From Mycolicibacterium rhodesiae JS60 (GTDB taxonomy: Bacteria; Actinomycetota; Actinomycetes; Mycobacteriales; Mycobacteriaceae), in contig AGIQ01000002.1 in assembly GCA_000230935.2 (NCBI GenBank), positions 62,001 to 126,000 of the forward strand: a DNA stretch of 64,000 nt, written 5' to 3'. Position numbers and translations under genes: made by a program. Under the pieces are notes generated by a model, which was not told where the DNA came from, did not search any database, and worked only from the letters and a program-made list of their open reading frames with translations. How positions within the stretch are numbered: the first letter of the stretch is position 1; each line of letters begins with the position of its first letter. Below are positions 16,586-25,961 of the stretch, one piece after another.

Positions 16586-17521
16586 ATGGGCAAGATCTAT
16601 GACAACGTCACCGAGCTGATCGGCCGTACGCCGCTGGTCCGACTCAACCGTTTGACCGACGGCATGGACGCCGAGGTCGCGGTCAAGCTCGAGTTCTACA
16701 ACCCGGCCAACAGCGTCAAGGACCGGATCGGCGTCGCGATCATCGACGCGGCCGAGGCGTCCGGCGAGCTGGAGCCCGGCGGCACAATCGTCGAGGCCAC
16801 CAGCGGCAACACCGGGATCGCACTGGCGATGGTCGGTGCGGCGCGCGGCTACAAGGTGATCCTGACCATGCCCGAGACGATGTCTACCGAGCGCCGGGTG
16901 ATGCTGCGCGCCTACGGAGCCGAGATCGTCCTGACTCCCGGCTCCGAAGGCATGGCCGGCGCGGTGGAACGGGCAAAGCAGATCATCGCCGAAACCGACA
17001 ACGCGGTCTCGGCGAACCAGTTCGCGAATCCCGCCAATCCGGCGATCCACGAGAAGACCACCGCCGAAGAGGTGTGGGCGGATACCGACGGCAAGATCGA
17101 CATCTTCGTGGCCGGTATCGGTACCGGCGGCACGCTCACCGGGGTCGGGCATGTCCTCAAGGCGCGCAAGCCCGGGGTTCAGATCGTCGGGGTCGAGCCG
17201 AAGGACTCCCCCTTGCTGACCGAGGGTGTCGCCGGACCGCACAAGATCCAGGGCATGGGCGCCAACTTCGTTCCCGAGGTGCTCGATCGCGACGTCTACG
17301 ACGAGATCATCGACGTCGAGCTCGACGACGCCGTTCGGGTGGCCAGGGATCTGGGCACCGCCGAAGGCATCCTGGGTGGGATCTCGTCGGGCGCGATCGT
17401 TTGGGCCGCATTAGAACTCGCCAAGCGTCCGGAGAACGCCGGCAAGCTCATCGTTGCGGTGGTGTGCGACTTCGGCGAGCGCTACATCTCCACCGTGCTC
17501 TACGAACACATCCGGGACTGA
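16586..17521 (+). CDS. cysK: O-acetylserine sulfhydrylase (cysteine synthase A)
   Basis: The 311-residue enzyme replaces the acetyl group of O-acetylserine with sulfide to give cysteine. It has the PLP lysine Lys45 in [12 protein letters not shown], the substrate loop ATSGNTGIA, the phosphate-binding loop [12 protein letters not shown], and [10 protein letters not shown]. The C-terminus ends YEHIRD with little tail. GAAGGGA upstream of ATG 16586 is a good ribosome-binding site. It is followed after 4 bp by cysE, forming the standard cysteine operon in which CysE supplies its substrate and binds its active site. Confidence 0.95.
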   Translation: MGKIYDNVTELIGRTPLVRLNRLTDGMDAEVAVKLEFYNPANSVKDRIGVAIIDAAEASGELEPGGTIVEATSGNTGIALAMVGAARGYKVILTMPETMSTERRVMLRAYGAEIVLTPGSEGMAGAVERAKQIIAETDNAVSANQFANPANPAIHEKTTAEEVWADTDGKIDIFVAGIGTGGTLTGVGHVLKARKPGVQIVGVEPKDSPLLTEGVAGPHKIQGMGANFVPEVLDRDVYDEIIDVELDDAVRVARDLGTAEGILGGISSGAIVWAALELAKRPENAGKLIVAVVCDFGERYISTVLYEHIRD

Positions 17522-17525
17522 ATTC

Positions 17526-18110
17526 ATGGGCCTGCTGTCGACAGTTCGCGAAGACCTGAGCAATGCGCGCGGCCATGACCCGGCTGCCCGCGGCGATCTG
17601 GAGAACGCCCTGGTCTACTCGGGCCTGCACGCCATCTGGTCCTACCGGCTCGCGCACCGGCTCTGGGCCAAGCCGTCATTGCGCGGTCCGGCGCGGGTGC
17701 TGTCTCAGCTGACCCGATTCCTCACCGGCATCGAAATCCATCCCGGCGCCACCATCGGCCGCCGCTTCTTCATCGACCACGGCATGGGCGTCGTGATCGG
17801 GGAGACGACCGAGATCGGTGACGACGTGATGCTCTATCACGGTGTGACTCTCGGCGGGCGCTCGTTGGAACACGGCAAGCGACATCCCACACTCGGGAAC
17901 CGAGTTGTTGTCGGCGCCGGAGCAAAAATACTGGGCCCCTTGGTCATTGGAGACGACAGCGCGATCGGCGCCAACGCCGTCGTCACCCACGACGTGCCGG
18001 CGGATTCGATCGCAACCGGCATTCCAGCCGTTGTCCGCCATCGCACCGAGAAGCAGCGTGAGCAGTTGGTGGATCCGACGACGTACGTCGACCCCGCGAT
18101 GTACATCTGA
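17526..18110 (+). CDS. cysE: serine O-acetyltransferase
   Basis: The 194-residue enzyme makes O-acetylserine from serine and acetyl-CoA. A helical N-terminal part is followed by left-handed beta-helix hexapeptide repeats ([56 protein letters not shown]). The catalytic His/Asp lies in the [12 protein letters not shown] region. It is of the short actinobacterial type, and the C-terminus ends in Ile (DPAMYI), as needed for insertion into the CysK active site. The start is ATG 17526, coupled to cysK. Confidence 0.95.
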   Translation: MGLLSTVREDLSNARGHDPAARGDLENALVYSGLHAIWSYRLAHRLWAKPSLRGPARVLSQLTRFLTGIEIHPGATIGRRFFIDHGMGVVIGETTEIGDDVMLYHGVTLGGRSLEHGKRHPTLGNRVVVGAGAKILGPLVIGDDSAIGANAVVTHDVPADSIATGIPAVVRHRTEKQREQLVDPTTYVDPAMYI

Positions 18111-18187
18111 TCCAGCCCGCCACGGGATTAGCGTCTGCCGACGGCGACCGGACGTGACCCTCGAGTGACGCCGGTCTCGGCGCGCCG

Positions 18188-18193
18188 TAGCCT
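18188..18193 (+). promoter_or_regulatory. -10 box for leaderless echA21
   Basis: TAGCCT ends 8 nt before ATG 18202 but only 2 nt before ATG 18196. It therefore supports 18202 as the start. Confidence 0.4.
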
Positions 18194-18201
18194 TCATGGT
18201 C

Positions 18202-19026
18202 ATGAGCGCGCCGTATGAATCCCTCACTGTCGAGGTCAAGGACCACATCGCCCAGGTCACGCTGATCGGTCCTGGCAAAGGCAACGCGATGGGCCCGCAG
18301 TTCTGGGCCGAAATGCCGGTGGTCTTCGCCGGTCTCGATGCCGACCCGGACGTCCGGGCGATCGTGCTGACCGGCTCGGGCCGCAACTTCAGCTACGGCC
18401 TGGACCTGGTCGCCATGGGCGGCACATTGTCTGCGCTGATGACGGGTGAGGTGTCGGCTCGGCCTCGAGCCGACTTCCACGCCCACCTGAAGCAGTTGCA
18501 ACAGTCGATCACCGCGGTGGCCGATTGCCGCACACCCACCATCGCCGCGGTACACGGCTGGTGCATCGGCGGTGGGGTCGATCTGATCAGCGCGGTCGAC
18601 ATCCGCTACGCCAGCGCCGACGCGAAGTTCTCGGTGCGAGAGGTCAAGTTGTCGATCGTCGCCGATGTCGGCAGCCTGGCCCGCCTGCCCTACATCCTGT
18701 CCGACGGGCACCTGCGCGAACTGGCGTTGACCGGTAAGGACATTGACGCCGCCCGCGCCGAGAAGATCGGTCTGGTCAACGACGTCTATCCCGACGCCGA
18801 GGCCACGTTGGCCGCCGCGCACGAGACCGCCGCCGAGATCGCCGCCAATTCACCGCTGGTGACCCACGGCATCAAGGACGTCCTCGATGAACAGCGCACC
18901 GCCGACGTGGCAGCCAGCCTGCGTTACGTGGCGGCGTGGAACTCGGCGTTTCTGCCGTCCAAGGACCTAACCGAGGGCATCTCGGCGATGTTCGGGAAGC
19001 GGAACCCGGAATTCACCGGCGAATAG
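18202..19026 (+). CDS. echA21: enoyl-CoA hydratase/isomerase family protein EchA21
   Basis: This 274-residue crotonase-fold protein corresponds by synteny to Rv3774. The oxyanion-hole segments are GSGRNFSYGLDL and AAVHGWCIGGGVDL. The later region VDIRYASADAKFSV, REVKLSIVADVGSLARLP carries the acidic residues characteristic of delta3,5-delta2,4-dienoyl-CoA isomerases (ECH1 type) rather than the Glu pair of hydratases. A dienoyl-CoA isomerase role in degrading unsaturated fatty acids is therefore more likely than hydration. ATG 18202 is preferred over 18196 because of the -10 spacing. Confidence 0.85.
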   Translation: MSAPYESLTVEVKDHIAQVTLIGPGKGNAMGPQFWAEMPVVFAGLDADPDVRAIVLTGSGRNFSYGLDLVAMGGTLSALMTGEVSARPRADFHAHLKQLQQSITAVADCRTPTIAAVHGWCIGGGVDLISAVDIRYASADAKFSVREVKLSIVADVGSLARLPYILSDGHLRELALTGKDIDAARAEKIGLVNDVYPDAEATLAAAHETAAEIAANSPLVTHGIKDVLDEQRTADVAASLRYVAAWNSAFLPSKDLTEGISAMFGKRNPEFTGE

Positions 19027-19029
19027 CCG

Positions 19030-19320
19030 CTAGCTGCCGGCCTTGATCGCCGGCACCGCTTTCGTAACGGCCAAAACCGTCGGCTCGTCGGCGGGCTGCG
19101 TGGTCGTGGTCGCCCCCATGTTCATCGCCCCAACGGCGGGCGAGGAGTAGGCCGGGAACTTGGTCTCATCACCGGAATCGGCGGTGTGGGTCAGGGACAC
19201 CGGAGCCGGATGGGTCAGCCCGAACAGCCCGAGCACCGCGATCGCCCCACCACCCACAACGGTGCCCAGCAACCTTTTATTGAAAGCCAAGCTTTTCTGA
19301 AGCTTCAGCGGAGATGACAT
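19030..19320 (-). CDS. small membrane-anchored or exported protein
   Basis: The product has 96 residues. A basic N-terminus (LKLQKSLAFNKR) precedes one hydrophobic segment (LLGTVVGGGAIAVLGLFGL), then a Thr/Ala-rich tail of about 55 residues with no recognisable domain. The function is unknown. ATG 19320 has AAAGG about 12 nt upstream; the frame start at 19356 would add 12 residues. It is convergent with echA21, with 3 bp between them. The 215 bp behind it (19321-19535) hold nothing else I can support. Confidence 0.5.
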   Translation of the reverse strand: MSSPLKLQKSLAFNKRLLGTVVGGGAIAVLGLFGLTHPAPVSLTHTADSGDETKFPAYSSPAVGAMNMGATTTTQPADEPTVLAVTKAVPAIKAGS

Positions 19321-19535
19321 GTTGAGCAGCACCTTTCGGACATCTGAGGGCGCCATCGACCTATCGGACCACCCCTAGGGGAATGGCCCGAGCTACTTTT
19401 GGCACGCCTTTCATCCTTTGTATGCCCGCGCACCACCAAAAAGCTCGTGTCCCAAGGTGATCCACAGAAGTCCCGATCCCGCCGCACAGTTGTCCAGCGC
19501 ACGTTGCGCCGGGCGACGTGGGCGGACCATTCGCC

Positions 19536-20960
19536 TCACATCGAGTCGAGTTGTGGCCCTGCGGTCAGTCCTGCGATGCGGACCTGGTCGCGGCCCGCCG
19601 ATTTCGCGGCGTAGAGGGCGGCGTCTGCCATGTCGAGGGCCTGCTCGACCCGGTGTCCGGGGATGAGCTCGGCGACCCCGATGCTGACGGTCACGCTGGC
19701 CCGGCCCTGCGCTGCCTCGACGTGATCTGCAGCAATCAAGCCGCGAAGTCGCTCTGCCATGCGAGCGGCGTCATCAATGCCGATGTCGACCAGAATGAGT
19801 GCAAACTCCTCCCCGCCGAGCCGGCCGGCTCGCTCACTTCCGCCTGCGATTGCGGCACAGTGGCGACCGACCATGACGATGACGGCATCACCCACGGCGT
19901 GGCCGAATCGATCATTGATCACCTTGAAGTCGTCGATATCGACGACGAGTACGGAGGCGGGATCCCCTGTCCGCCAAGACCTGTCGGCGGCGGACCGGAA
20001 TACCTCCAGAAAGTGCCGCCGGTTGGCAACGGGGGCCAGCGGGTCGCGCGAGGCCAGCACGGTGAGCTTCTCGATGAGCTCACGCCGTTCGCTCAGGACC
20101 GCCGCCACCACCAGTGCGACCAATGATCCGCTGGCAATGAAGAAGCTGACGTACGCGATGCGGTCCGGCACGCTGGCATCGGCGAGAAAGCCCTCACCAG
20201 ATCCGGCCCAAATCACCGGCGGTGCCAACAGGAGGTTCGCCATGACCGCAGGTCGGGTTCCACCGCGCAAGCCCACCCACACCAGTAATGGATAGGTCAC
20301 GGCCAGCAGCACGAGCGGAGGGACCGAGGTCCGGCCGACCGCTCCAACCGTAACGGCCGCGATGCAAACGACACAGACGGCGATCTCATACGGTCGGAGG
20401 CGCCGCCGCTCAGCCGGTTGACGAACCGACCACACCAGCAGCACCGGGGCAACCAGCAGCTGGCCCATGATATTGGCGATCCACCAGTGCAACCAGGCCG
20501 ACGTCTCGGGAATGAGATCTGCCGGGATCCCGCCGGTGATCAGCAGCGCGGAGACACCGCCGGTGGCACTGATCGGTGCAAGGATGCAGCACACCAGGAC
20601 CACGAATCGCGCCACGTCGCGGGGATGATCGAGGGATCGGCGCAAGGCCCAGCGCTCGAAAAGGTAAGCACCCAAGACACTTTCGAGCATGTTGACCGTG
20701 CCGATCAAAGCTCCGGCCAGCACCGACGGTCCGGCCCAGAGCGAAAGCAGGATCTCACCGAGGAGAATGCCCGGCGCCACTCGGCGACCGAACAGGATGA
20801 CGAAGGCCAACGCGAGGCCCTCGGGCACGAACACCACGCTGGTGACGGTGCCGTGTTGCACCGAGACCGCGAACGCCAGCCTGCCGAGCACGACGTAGCT
20901 GACGGCGAGGACGACGATCAGCAATGCCGTCCGAACTGCCACATTCCACCGGACCAACAT
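19536..20960 (-). CDS. MASE1-GGDEF membrane protein (diguanylate cyclase-like)
   Basis: The product has 474 residues. The N-terminal half (1-285) contains eight or nine membrane helices with the MASE1 sensor pattern (FVPEGLALAFVILFGRRVAPG). The C-terminal GGDEF domain has VVDIDDFKVINDRFGH and GGEEF, so catalysis is plausible. Its N-terminal signature is degenerate (SRDPLAPVANRR where DPLTGLxNRR is usual), and no RxxD I-site precedes GGEEF. The ligand sensed by MASE1 is unknown. The start ATG 20960 has TAGTCT placed for a leaderless mRNA. A tRNA-Ser gene lies 57 bp upstream on the same strand. Confidence 0.8.
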   Translation of the reverse strand: MLVRWNVAVRTALLIVVLAVSYVVLGRLAFAVSVQHGTVTSVVFVPEGLALAFVILFGRRVAPGILLGEILLSLWAGPSVLAGALIGTVNMLESVLGAYLFERWALRRSLDHPRDVARFVVLVCCILAPISATGGVSALLITGGIPADLIPETSAWLHWWIANIMGQLLVAPVLLVWSVRQPAERRRLRPYEIAVCVVCIAAVTVGAVGRTSVPPLVLLAVTYPLLVWVGLRGGTRPAVMANLLLAPPVIWAGSGEGFLADASVPDRIAYVSFFIASGSLVALVVAAVLSERRELIEKLTVLASRDPLAPVANRRHFLEVFRSAADRSWRTGDPASVLVVDIDDFKVINDRFGHAVGDAVIVMVGRHCAAIAGGSERAGRLGGEEFALILVDIGIDDAARMAERLRGLIAADHVEAAQGRASVTVSIGVAELIPGHRVEQALDMADAALYAAKSAGRDQVRIAGLTAGPQLDSM

Positions 20961-20966
20961 CCGATG

Positions 20967-20972
20967 AGACTA
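20967..20972 (-). promoter_or_regulatory. -10 box for the MASE1-GGDEF gene
   Basis: TAGTCT on the minus strand lies 6 nt before ATG 20960, typical of leaderless mycobacterial transcripts. Confidence 0.4.
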
Positions 20973-21017
20973 GGTCCGGCGGGGGATTTATGCCCCGCAA
21001 TCTCGCCGCCAAGTCAG

Positions 21018-21104
21018 CGGTGGCGGAGGGATTTGAACCCCCGGACGGTGTTAGCCGTCTCTCGCTTTCAAGGCGAGTGCATTAGGCCGCTCTGCCACGC
21101 CACC
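21018..21104 (-). tRNA. tRNA-Ser (TGA)
   Basis: This is an 87-nt class II tRNA with acceptor GGTGGCG/CGCCACC, an anticodon stem CTCGC/GCGAG around CTTGAAA (anticodon TGA), a variable arm GACGG...CCGTC, the T-loop TTCAAAT and discriminator G. CCA is not encoded. Confidence 0.95.
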
Positions 21105-21122
21105 GCCGATAAGCGTAGCGGT

Positions 21123-21635
21123 TCAGACGCGGCCGACCTTGGCCGAGTTCCCGCCGCCCTTCAACGACGCGCTGATGCGGCGACAGTTCTCCCCCATCGC
21201 CGCCATCTGCGGACGCGACAGCGGGCCCAGGAACGTCTCCCGAACTCCCCTCGCGTACGTCAGCATCGCGTCCTCGACGACCTCGCGGCCCCGGTCGGTG
21301 ATCCCGGCCAGAACTCCGCGGCCGTCGTCGGGACTGGCTTCGCGGTGCACCAGCCCCGCGGCCTCCAGCCGACGGATCTGGCGAGTCACCCGACTCGGCA
21401 GCGACATGAGCTGCTCGGCCAAGTCCCCCATCCGAGCCGCACCGGTTTCCGAGTTGTCCAATATTTCCAAGAGACGGACGTCGACCAAACTCAACTTGTG
21501 CTTTTCGACGAGTCCGCGATTCAGTGTTCCGTACAGCCGCAGTGCTGCGTCGAGGAAGTTCTGCCAAGCTCTCTGCTCGGCTATGTCCAACCCCGGCATC
21601 TCACTGGCGGTCCGCCCCGCAATTATCCCTCCCAT
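21123..21635 (-). CDS. MarR-family transcriptional regulator
   Basis: The product has 170 residues. The winged-helix core (about 45-125) reads KLSLVDVRLLEILDNSETGAARMGDLAEQL, then a recognition helix PSRVTRQIRRLEAAGLV and the wing SPDDGRGVLAGITDRG. It probably represses the divergent quinone oxidoreductase gene and itself in response to a small phenolic or lipophilic compound (family analogy). ATG 21635 is preferred over ATG 21599 because TACGAT lies 6 nt upstream of it. The N-terminus before residue 13 is not conserved-looking. Confidence 0.85.
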   Translation of the reverse strand: MGGIIAGRTASEMPGLDIAEQRAWQNFLDAALRLYGTLNRGLVEKHKLSLVDVRLLEILDNSETGAARMGDLAEQLMSLPSRVTRQIRRLEAAGLVHREASPDDGRGVLAGITDRGREVVEDAMLTYARGVRETFLGPLSRPQMAAMGENCRRISASLKGGGNSAKVGRV

Positions 21636-21641
21636 AGCGCA

Positions 21642-21692
21642 ATCGTAAGCGACACAGCGCGGTACGACTCCGAAATGACTCGGGAGTAACCT
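21642..21692. promoter_or_regulatory. divergent promoters and candidate MarR operator
   Basis: The minus-strand -10 TACGAT (21642-21647) serves marR, and the plus-strand -10 TAACCT (21687-21692) serves the oxidoreductase; each lies 6 nt from its start codon. An imperfect inverted repeat, ACTCC (21667-21671) and GGAGT (83-87), lies between them and touches the plus -10. It is a plausible operator, but 5-bp arms are short. Confidence 0.4.
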
Positions 21693-21698
21693 AACCGG

Positions 21699-22682
21699 AT
21701 GCTGGCCATCGTCGCTGAATCCACCGACCGTCTGTTCTGGCACGAGGTGCCGGATGTTTCGCCAGGCCACGGCGAGGTGTTGATCAAGGTCGGCACCGCC
21801 GGCGTCAATCGCGCCGACCTTCTGCAGGCCGCCGGGCACTACCCGCCCCCGCCCGGAGCCAGCGACATCCTCGGCCTCGAGGTCTCCGGCGTCATCGCAG
21901 CAGTCGGCGACGGTGTATCGGAATGGGTTGTCGGACAAGAGGTCTGCGCACTTCTGGCCGGTGGCGGCTACGCCCAGTACGTGGCGGTTCCGGCTCCACA
22001 GGTGATGCCCATTCCGCCTGGCGTCAGCGTCGCGGATGCCGCTGCGCTGCCGGAGGTCGCCTGCACAGTGTGGTCGAACCTCATCATGACAGCGCACCTT
22101 GCGCGCGGTGAACTGGTCCTCATCCACGGTGGCGCCAGCGGAATCGGCACGCACGCCATCCAAGTGGCCAAGGCGCTCGGCAACCGAATCGCTGTGACTG
22201 CGGGCTCGAAGGCCAAGCTCGACCTGTGCGCTGAACTGGGCGCAGACACGCAAATCTCCTACCGCGACGAGGATTTCGTCGCGTGCGTCAATAATGCCAC
22301 TGATGGTCGGGGCGCGGACGTGATCTTCGACATCATGGGCGCGGCGTATCTGGACCGGAATCTCGACGCGCTCGCACCCGACGGCCGGCTCGTCATCATC
22401 GGCATGCAGGGCGGGATCAAAGCCGAACTGAACATTGCCAAAATGGTCCCCAAGCGGTTGAGCGTGATCGCCACGTCGTTGCGGGGACGGCCCGTCGACG
22501 GCGCGAACGGCAAGGGCGCCATCGTCGATGCCGTCGTGGATTCGGTGTGGCCGATGATCGCTGACGGCCGGGTCCGTCCCATCATCGGCGCGCGCTTCCC
22601 CATCACCGAAGCCGCCGAGGCGCACCGGGTCCTCGCTTCGGGTGAGACGTTCGGAAAGATCCTGCTGACGGTTGGAGACTGA
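21699..22682 (+). CDS. NAD(P)H-quinone oxidoreductase (PIG3/QOR-type MDR)
   Basis: This 327-residue zinc-less medium-chain reductase corresponds to Rv3777. The GroES-like N-domain has AGVNRADLLQAAGHYPPPPG and LGLEVSGVI; the Rossmann domain has LIHGGASGIGTHAIQVAKALG. Catalytic zinc Cys residues are absent. TP53I3/PIG3-type enzymes reduce quinones, usually with NADPH. The gene is leaderless by promoter spacing and lies divergent to a MarR regulator, which fits induction by electrophilic or phenolic compounds. It ends 3 bp before the convergent aminotransferase homologue. Confidence 0.9.
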   Translation: MLAIVAESTDRLFWHEVPDVSPGHGEVLIKVGTAGVNRADLLQAAGHYPPPPGASDILGLEVSGVIAAVGDGVSEWVVGQEVCALLAGGGYAQYVAVPAPQVMPIPPGVSVADAAALPEVACTVWSNLIMTAHLARGELVLIHGGASGIGTHAIQVAKALGNRIAVTAGSKAKLDLCAELGADTQISYRDEDFVACVNNATDGRGADVIFDIMGAAYLDRNLDALAPDGRLVIIGMQGGIKAELNIAKMVPKRLSVIATSLRGRPVDGANGKGAIVDAVVDSVWPMIADGRVRPIIGARFPITEAAEAHRVLASGETFGKILLTVGD

Positions 22683-22685
22683 CTC

Positions 22686-23882
22686 TCAGCCCAGCGACGC
22701 GAGCGCCCGCACGAGCTGATCCACCTCGGCCATCGTCGAGTAATGCGCCAGCCCGACGGTGACGGCGCCGCCGATGTCGTTGACGCCGATCAGGTCCAGA
22801 ACACGTGAATTGGCGTTGCAAACGGCCAGGATTCCGTTGTCGGCCAAGCGCTGGACCACCCGCTCGGCGGGCACCCCGGTGACCGCGAAGCTGACCACCG
22901 GGATGTACGCCTCGGGCCGGCCGATCACCATCACCAGGGGCAGCGACCGCAGCGACCCCATCAGGTAGTCGAACAGCCCGCTGAGATACGAACCCGCGGA
23001 TTGCATTGATAGCGCGAGCCTTTCGCGCCGCGTGCCACGTGCCGACTCGTCAAGCCCGGCCAGATACTCGATGCTGGCGACCACGCCGGCGAGCAATCCG
23101 TACTGATGTCCGCCCAACTCCAGCCGCTCCGGACCGCGCGCATGCGGGTTCATCGACACCGACCCGAAGCTGTCGATGAGCGACGGATTGCGGAACGCCA
23201 GGGCGCCGATCGGCGGGCCGCCCCACGCCGGTGCATTGAGTGCGACGACGTCGGCTTCGATCTCTTCGATGTCCAACAGCGAATACGGCGCCGCCGCCGA
23301 ATGGTCCACCACGACCAGCCCGCTGACGTCGTGGACCAGTTTGGTCACCGCTCCGACATCGGTGATCGTGCCCAGCGTCGACGACGCCGACGTCATCGCC
23401 ACCAGCTTGGTGGGCGGCGTGATCAGGCTCTCCCACTGCCACGGCGGAAGTTCGCCGGTTTCGATGTCGACCTCGGCCCATTTGACCTTGGCCCCGTACC
23501 GGTTTGCCGCGCGCAACCACGGCGCAATGTTTGCCTCGTCGTCGAGCCGGCTGACCACCACTTCGTAGCCGATCCCCGCCCGCGACGACGACGCGTCGGC
23601 CAGCGATGTCAGCAGCACCGAACGGTCCGCGCCGAGCACCACTCCGGCCGGGTCACCGTTGACCAGGTCGGCGACCGCCTGGCGAGCGGCCTCCAGCACA
23701 GCGACGCTGCGCCGCGCGGAAGGGTGGGGACTGGCCGTGTTGGGTACCGAACCGCGGAAGGCGGTGGACACCGTCGTAGCAACCGACTCGGGGATCAACA
23801 TCCCGGCTTGAGCGTCGAAGCGCATCCACCCGTCGCCCAGCGCTGGGTGCAGACCACGCACCCGGGCGACGTCGTAAGCCAT
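22686..23882 (-). CDS. class V aminotransferase / cysteine-desulfurase-like protein lacking the PLP lysine
   Basis: This 398-residue protein has the same length and position as Rv3778c. The NifS-like fold shows the N-terminal [33 protein letters not shown], the PLP-ring aspartate Asp193 in [12 protein letters not shown], and C-terminal [10 protein letters not shown] and [16 protein letters not shown]. At the place of the Schiff-base lysine (normally SxHK or SPYK before GP) it reads [13 protein letters not shown], with Trp220. Ordinary PLP transaminase or desulfurase chemistry is therefore doubtful. ATG 23882 has TAAGGT at leaderless spacing. The function is unknown. Confidence 0.8.
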   Translation of the reverse strand: MAYDVARVRGLHPALGDGWMRFDAQAGMLIPESVATTVSTAFRGSVPNTASPHPSARRSVAVLEAARQAVADLVNGDPAGVVLGADRSVLLTSLADASSSRAGIGYEVVVSRLDDEANIAPWLRAANRYGAKVKWAEVDIETGELPPWQWESLITPPTKLVAMTSASSTLGTITDVGAVTKLVHDVSGLVVVDHSAAAPYSLLDIEEIEADVVALNAPAWGGPPIGALAFRNPSLIDSFGSVSMNPHARGPERLELGGHQYGLLAGVVASIEYLAGLDESARGTRRERLALSMQSAGSYLSGLFDYLMGSLRSLPLVMVIGRPEAYIPVVSFAVTGVPAERVVQRLADNGILAVCNANSRVLDLIGVNDIGGAVTVGLAHYSTMAEVDQLVRALASLG

Positions 23883-23889
23883 GGAGCCC

Positions 23890-23895
23890 ACCTTA
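23890..23895 (-). promoter_or_regulatory. -10 box for the aminotransferase-like gene
   Basis: TAAGGT on the minus strand ends 7 nt before ATG 23882. It lies in the 99-bp region divergent to the Rv3779-like gene. Confidence 0.4.
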
Positions 23896-23981
23896 AAGCC
23901 TTGGCGATTCCGCGATCGAGACAGCAATGGCGCCTGCGGTCCCCCCAAGGACAGGATCACCTGGGCAGCCATACTAGTCCA

Positions 23982-25961
23982 GTGAGCTTCGCGTTCGGAC
24001 TGATGATCGCGGTCTTGTTGCTGATCCTGCCGGGCGCGGTGGTGGCGCTCGCCGCGCGACTTCGGTGGTTCGTCGCGCTCGGGCTCGGCCCGGTATTGAC
24101 GTACGGCGTTGTGGGCCTGGCCATCATCCCGTTCGGTGCGATCGGGATCCGCTGGAACACCTGGACCGCACTGCTTGCCCTGGTCATAGTGGCGGCGGCG
24201 GTATTCGGTTTGCGGATTCTGCTCGCCCGCTATCGTTCCGCCGATTCGGCCGCCGGAGCGCCCGCACTGGGGCCGGCCCTGGTGGTGGCGGCGGGGGTGA
24301 CCCTAGGCGCCCTGTTCATTGCCGTCGCGGCCGCCAAGGGCATGCCCTATTGGCAATCCATCCCCAGCAACTGGGACTCCGTCTGGCACGCCAACACCAT
24401 CCGCTGGATCCTCGACACCGGACAAGCGTCATCGACGCACATGGGCGAGCTGCGCAACGTCGAAACCCACGACGCCCTCTATTACCCTTCGGTGTTTCAC
24501 GCGCTTGCCGCGGTACTCGCCCAGCTGATCGGCGCGGCGCCGACCACCGCCTACACGCTGAGCTCCCTGGCGGCGGCGGTGTGGCTGTTCCCGCTCAGCG
24601 GGGCGCTGCTGACCTGGCAGCTGATCCGCCCGCACACATCGCAGTGGCGCACCGCGGGAGCCGCGGCCACTGCGGCCGCGCTGTCGGCGTCGTTCACCGC
24701 GGTGCCCTACGTCGAATTCGACACCGCCTCGATGCCCAACATGGTGGCTTATGGGCTCGCCGTGCCGGCGTTCGTGCTGATCACGTCGTCACTGCGGCAC
24801 CGCGATCGGGTCCCGCTGGCGGTGGTGTCGCTGGTCGGGGTGTTCTCGGTGCACATCACCGGCGGCGTCGTCGTGGTGACGTTCGTCGTGGCGTGGTGGC
24901 TGCTCGACCCGATGTTGCGGCCGGTGCTGGGCCGGCTACGGGACTTCATCACCCTGGTCGCGATCGCGGCGCCCACCCTGGCGGCGCTGCTACCGCAGTT
25001 CCTGGGCGTCCTGCAGCAGGCCGAGGTCATCGCCGGGCATGCCTTCGTCACTCATCTGGGCCGCAAGCGGACCTTGTTCAATGCCGTCGTTCAGCACACC
25101 CGCCACCTCAACGACTTTCCGATCCAGAACATCCTGATCGGGCTGGCTGGTGCGGGTTTCGTGCTGTTGCTGACCAAACGAGTCTGGTGGCCGGCCGCGG
25201 TGTGGCTGCTGATGATCGTGTCGATCGTCCATTCCGGGGCGCCGTTCGGCGGCCCGGTCGGGGCGGTCATCGGCAAGTACAGCGACCTGTTCTACAGCGA
25301 CCCGCGCCGGCTGTCGGCGGTGGTGACGCTCTTGCTCGTACCGATGGCCGGGATCGCTGCGTATTCCGCTGCGTTGCTGGTCGTGGCCGGCGCACGCCGG
25401 TTGATACGGCACTGGGCCGCCGACCGGGACCCCGACCGCGGATTCTGGATCGGCGCCACCGCGCTACTGCTGGTCGCCCTCACCGTCGGGTTGGCGTGGC
25501 ACTACTTCCCCCGGCACCGCTATCTGATGGGCGAGAAGTACGACCGGGTGATGATCGACGGGAAGGACCTCGAAGCGATGGCCTATCTGGCCACCCTGCC
25601 GGGGGCCCGCGACACGGTGATCGGCGACGCCAACGTCGACGGCACTGCCTGGATGTATGCGATTGCCGGCCTGCACCCGCTGTGGACGCATTACGACTAC
25701 CCCGTGCAACAGGGGCCGGGCTACCACCGCTTTATCTTCTGGGCCTATGCCGACGACGCCGATCACGATCAGCGAATCGCCGAGGCCGTGAAGGCACTCA
25801 ACATCCGCTATGTATTGACCAGTACGCCGGTGGTCCGCGGGTTCGTCATGCCCGACGGACTAGTGTCACTAGACAAGTCCAAGTCGTGGGCGAAGATCTA
25901 CGACAACGGCGAAGCTCGCATCTACGAATGGCGCGGATCTTCACCGCCGGACGGCCAATGA
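23982..25961 (+). CDS. Rv3779-like membrane glycosyltransferase (GT-C architecture)
   Basis: The 659-residue protein has about 11-13 membrane helices over 1-490, then a soluble C-terminal domain ([20 protein letters not shown] to the end). After an N-terminal helical block, a luminal loop, [21 protein letters not shown], carries the acidic pair expected of GT-C enzymes. M. tuberculosis Rv3779 has been linked to polyprenyl-phosphate-mannose synthesis and cell-envelope mannosides; the exact reaction here is inferred. The start is GTG 23982, giving a length close to Rv3779; ATG 24003 is possible. It is the first gene of the galactan export operon and overlaps bpa by 4 bp. Confidence 0.8.
   Translation: MSFAFGLMIAVLLLILPGAVVALAARLRWFVALGLGPVLTYGVVGLAIIPFGAIGIRWNTWTALLALVIVAAAVFGLRILLARYRSADSAAGAPALGPALVVAAGVTLGALFIAVAAAKGMPYWQSIPSNWDSVWHANTIRWILDTGQASSTHMGELRNVETHDALYYPSVFHALAAVLAQLIGAAPTTAYTLSSLAAAVWLFPLSGALLTWQLIRPHTSQWRTAGAAATAAALSASFTAVPYVEFDTASMPNMVAYGLAVPAFVLITSSLRHRDRVPLAVVSLVGVFSVHITGGVVVVTFVVAWWLLDPMLRPVLGRLRDFITLVAIAAPTLAALLPQFLGVLQQAEVIAGHAFVTHLGRKRTLFNAVVQHTRHLNDFPIQNILIGLAGAGFVLLLTKRVWWPAAVWLLMIVSIVHSGAPFGGPVGAVIGKYSDLFYSDPRRLSAVVTLLLVPMAGIAAYSAALLVVAGARRLIRHWAADRDPDRGFWIGATALLLVALTVGLAWHYFPRHRYLMGEKYDRVMIDGKDLEAMAYLATLPGARDTVIGDANVDGTAWMYAIAGLHPLWTHYDYPVQQGPGYHRFIFWAYADDADHDQRIAEAVKALNIRYVLTSTPVVRGFVMPDGLVSLDKSKSWAKIYDNGEARIYEWRGSSPPDGQ

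Noticed and set aside
14595-21104. tRNA genes as attachment sites for an integrated element
   Set aside because: I looked for duplicated tRNA 3' ends and an integrase next to the three tRNA genes and saw none.
23106-23981. Extended N-terminus of the Rv3779-like protein
   Set aside because: The upstream part is antisense to the aminotransferase-like gene and hydrophilic; the GTG at 23982 gives the family's usual length.
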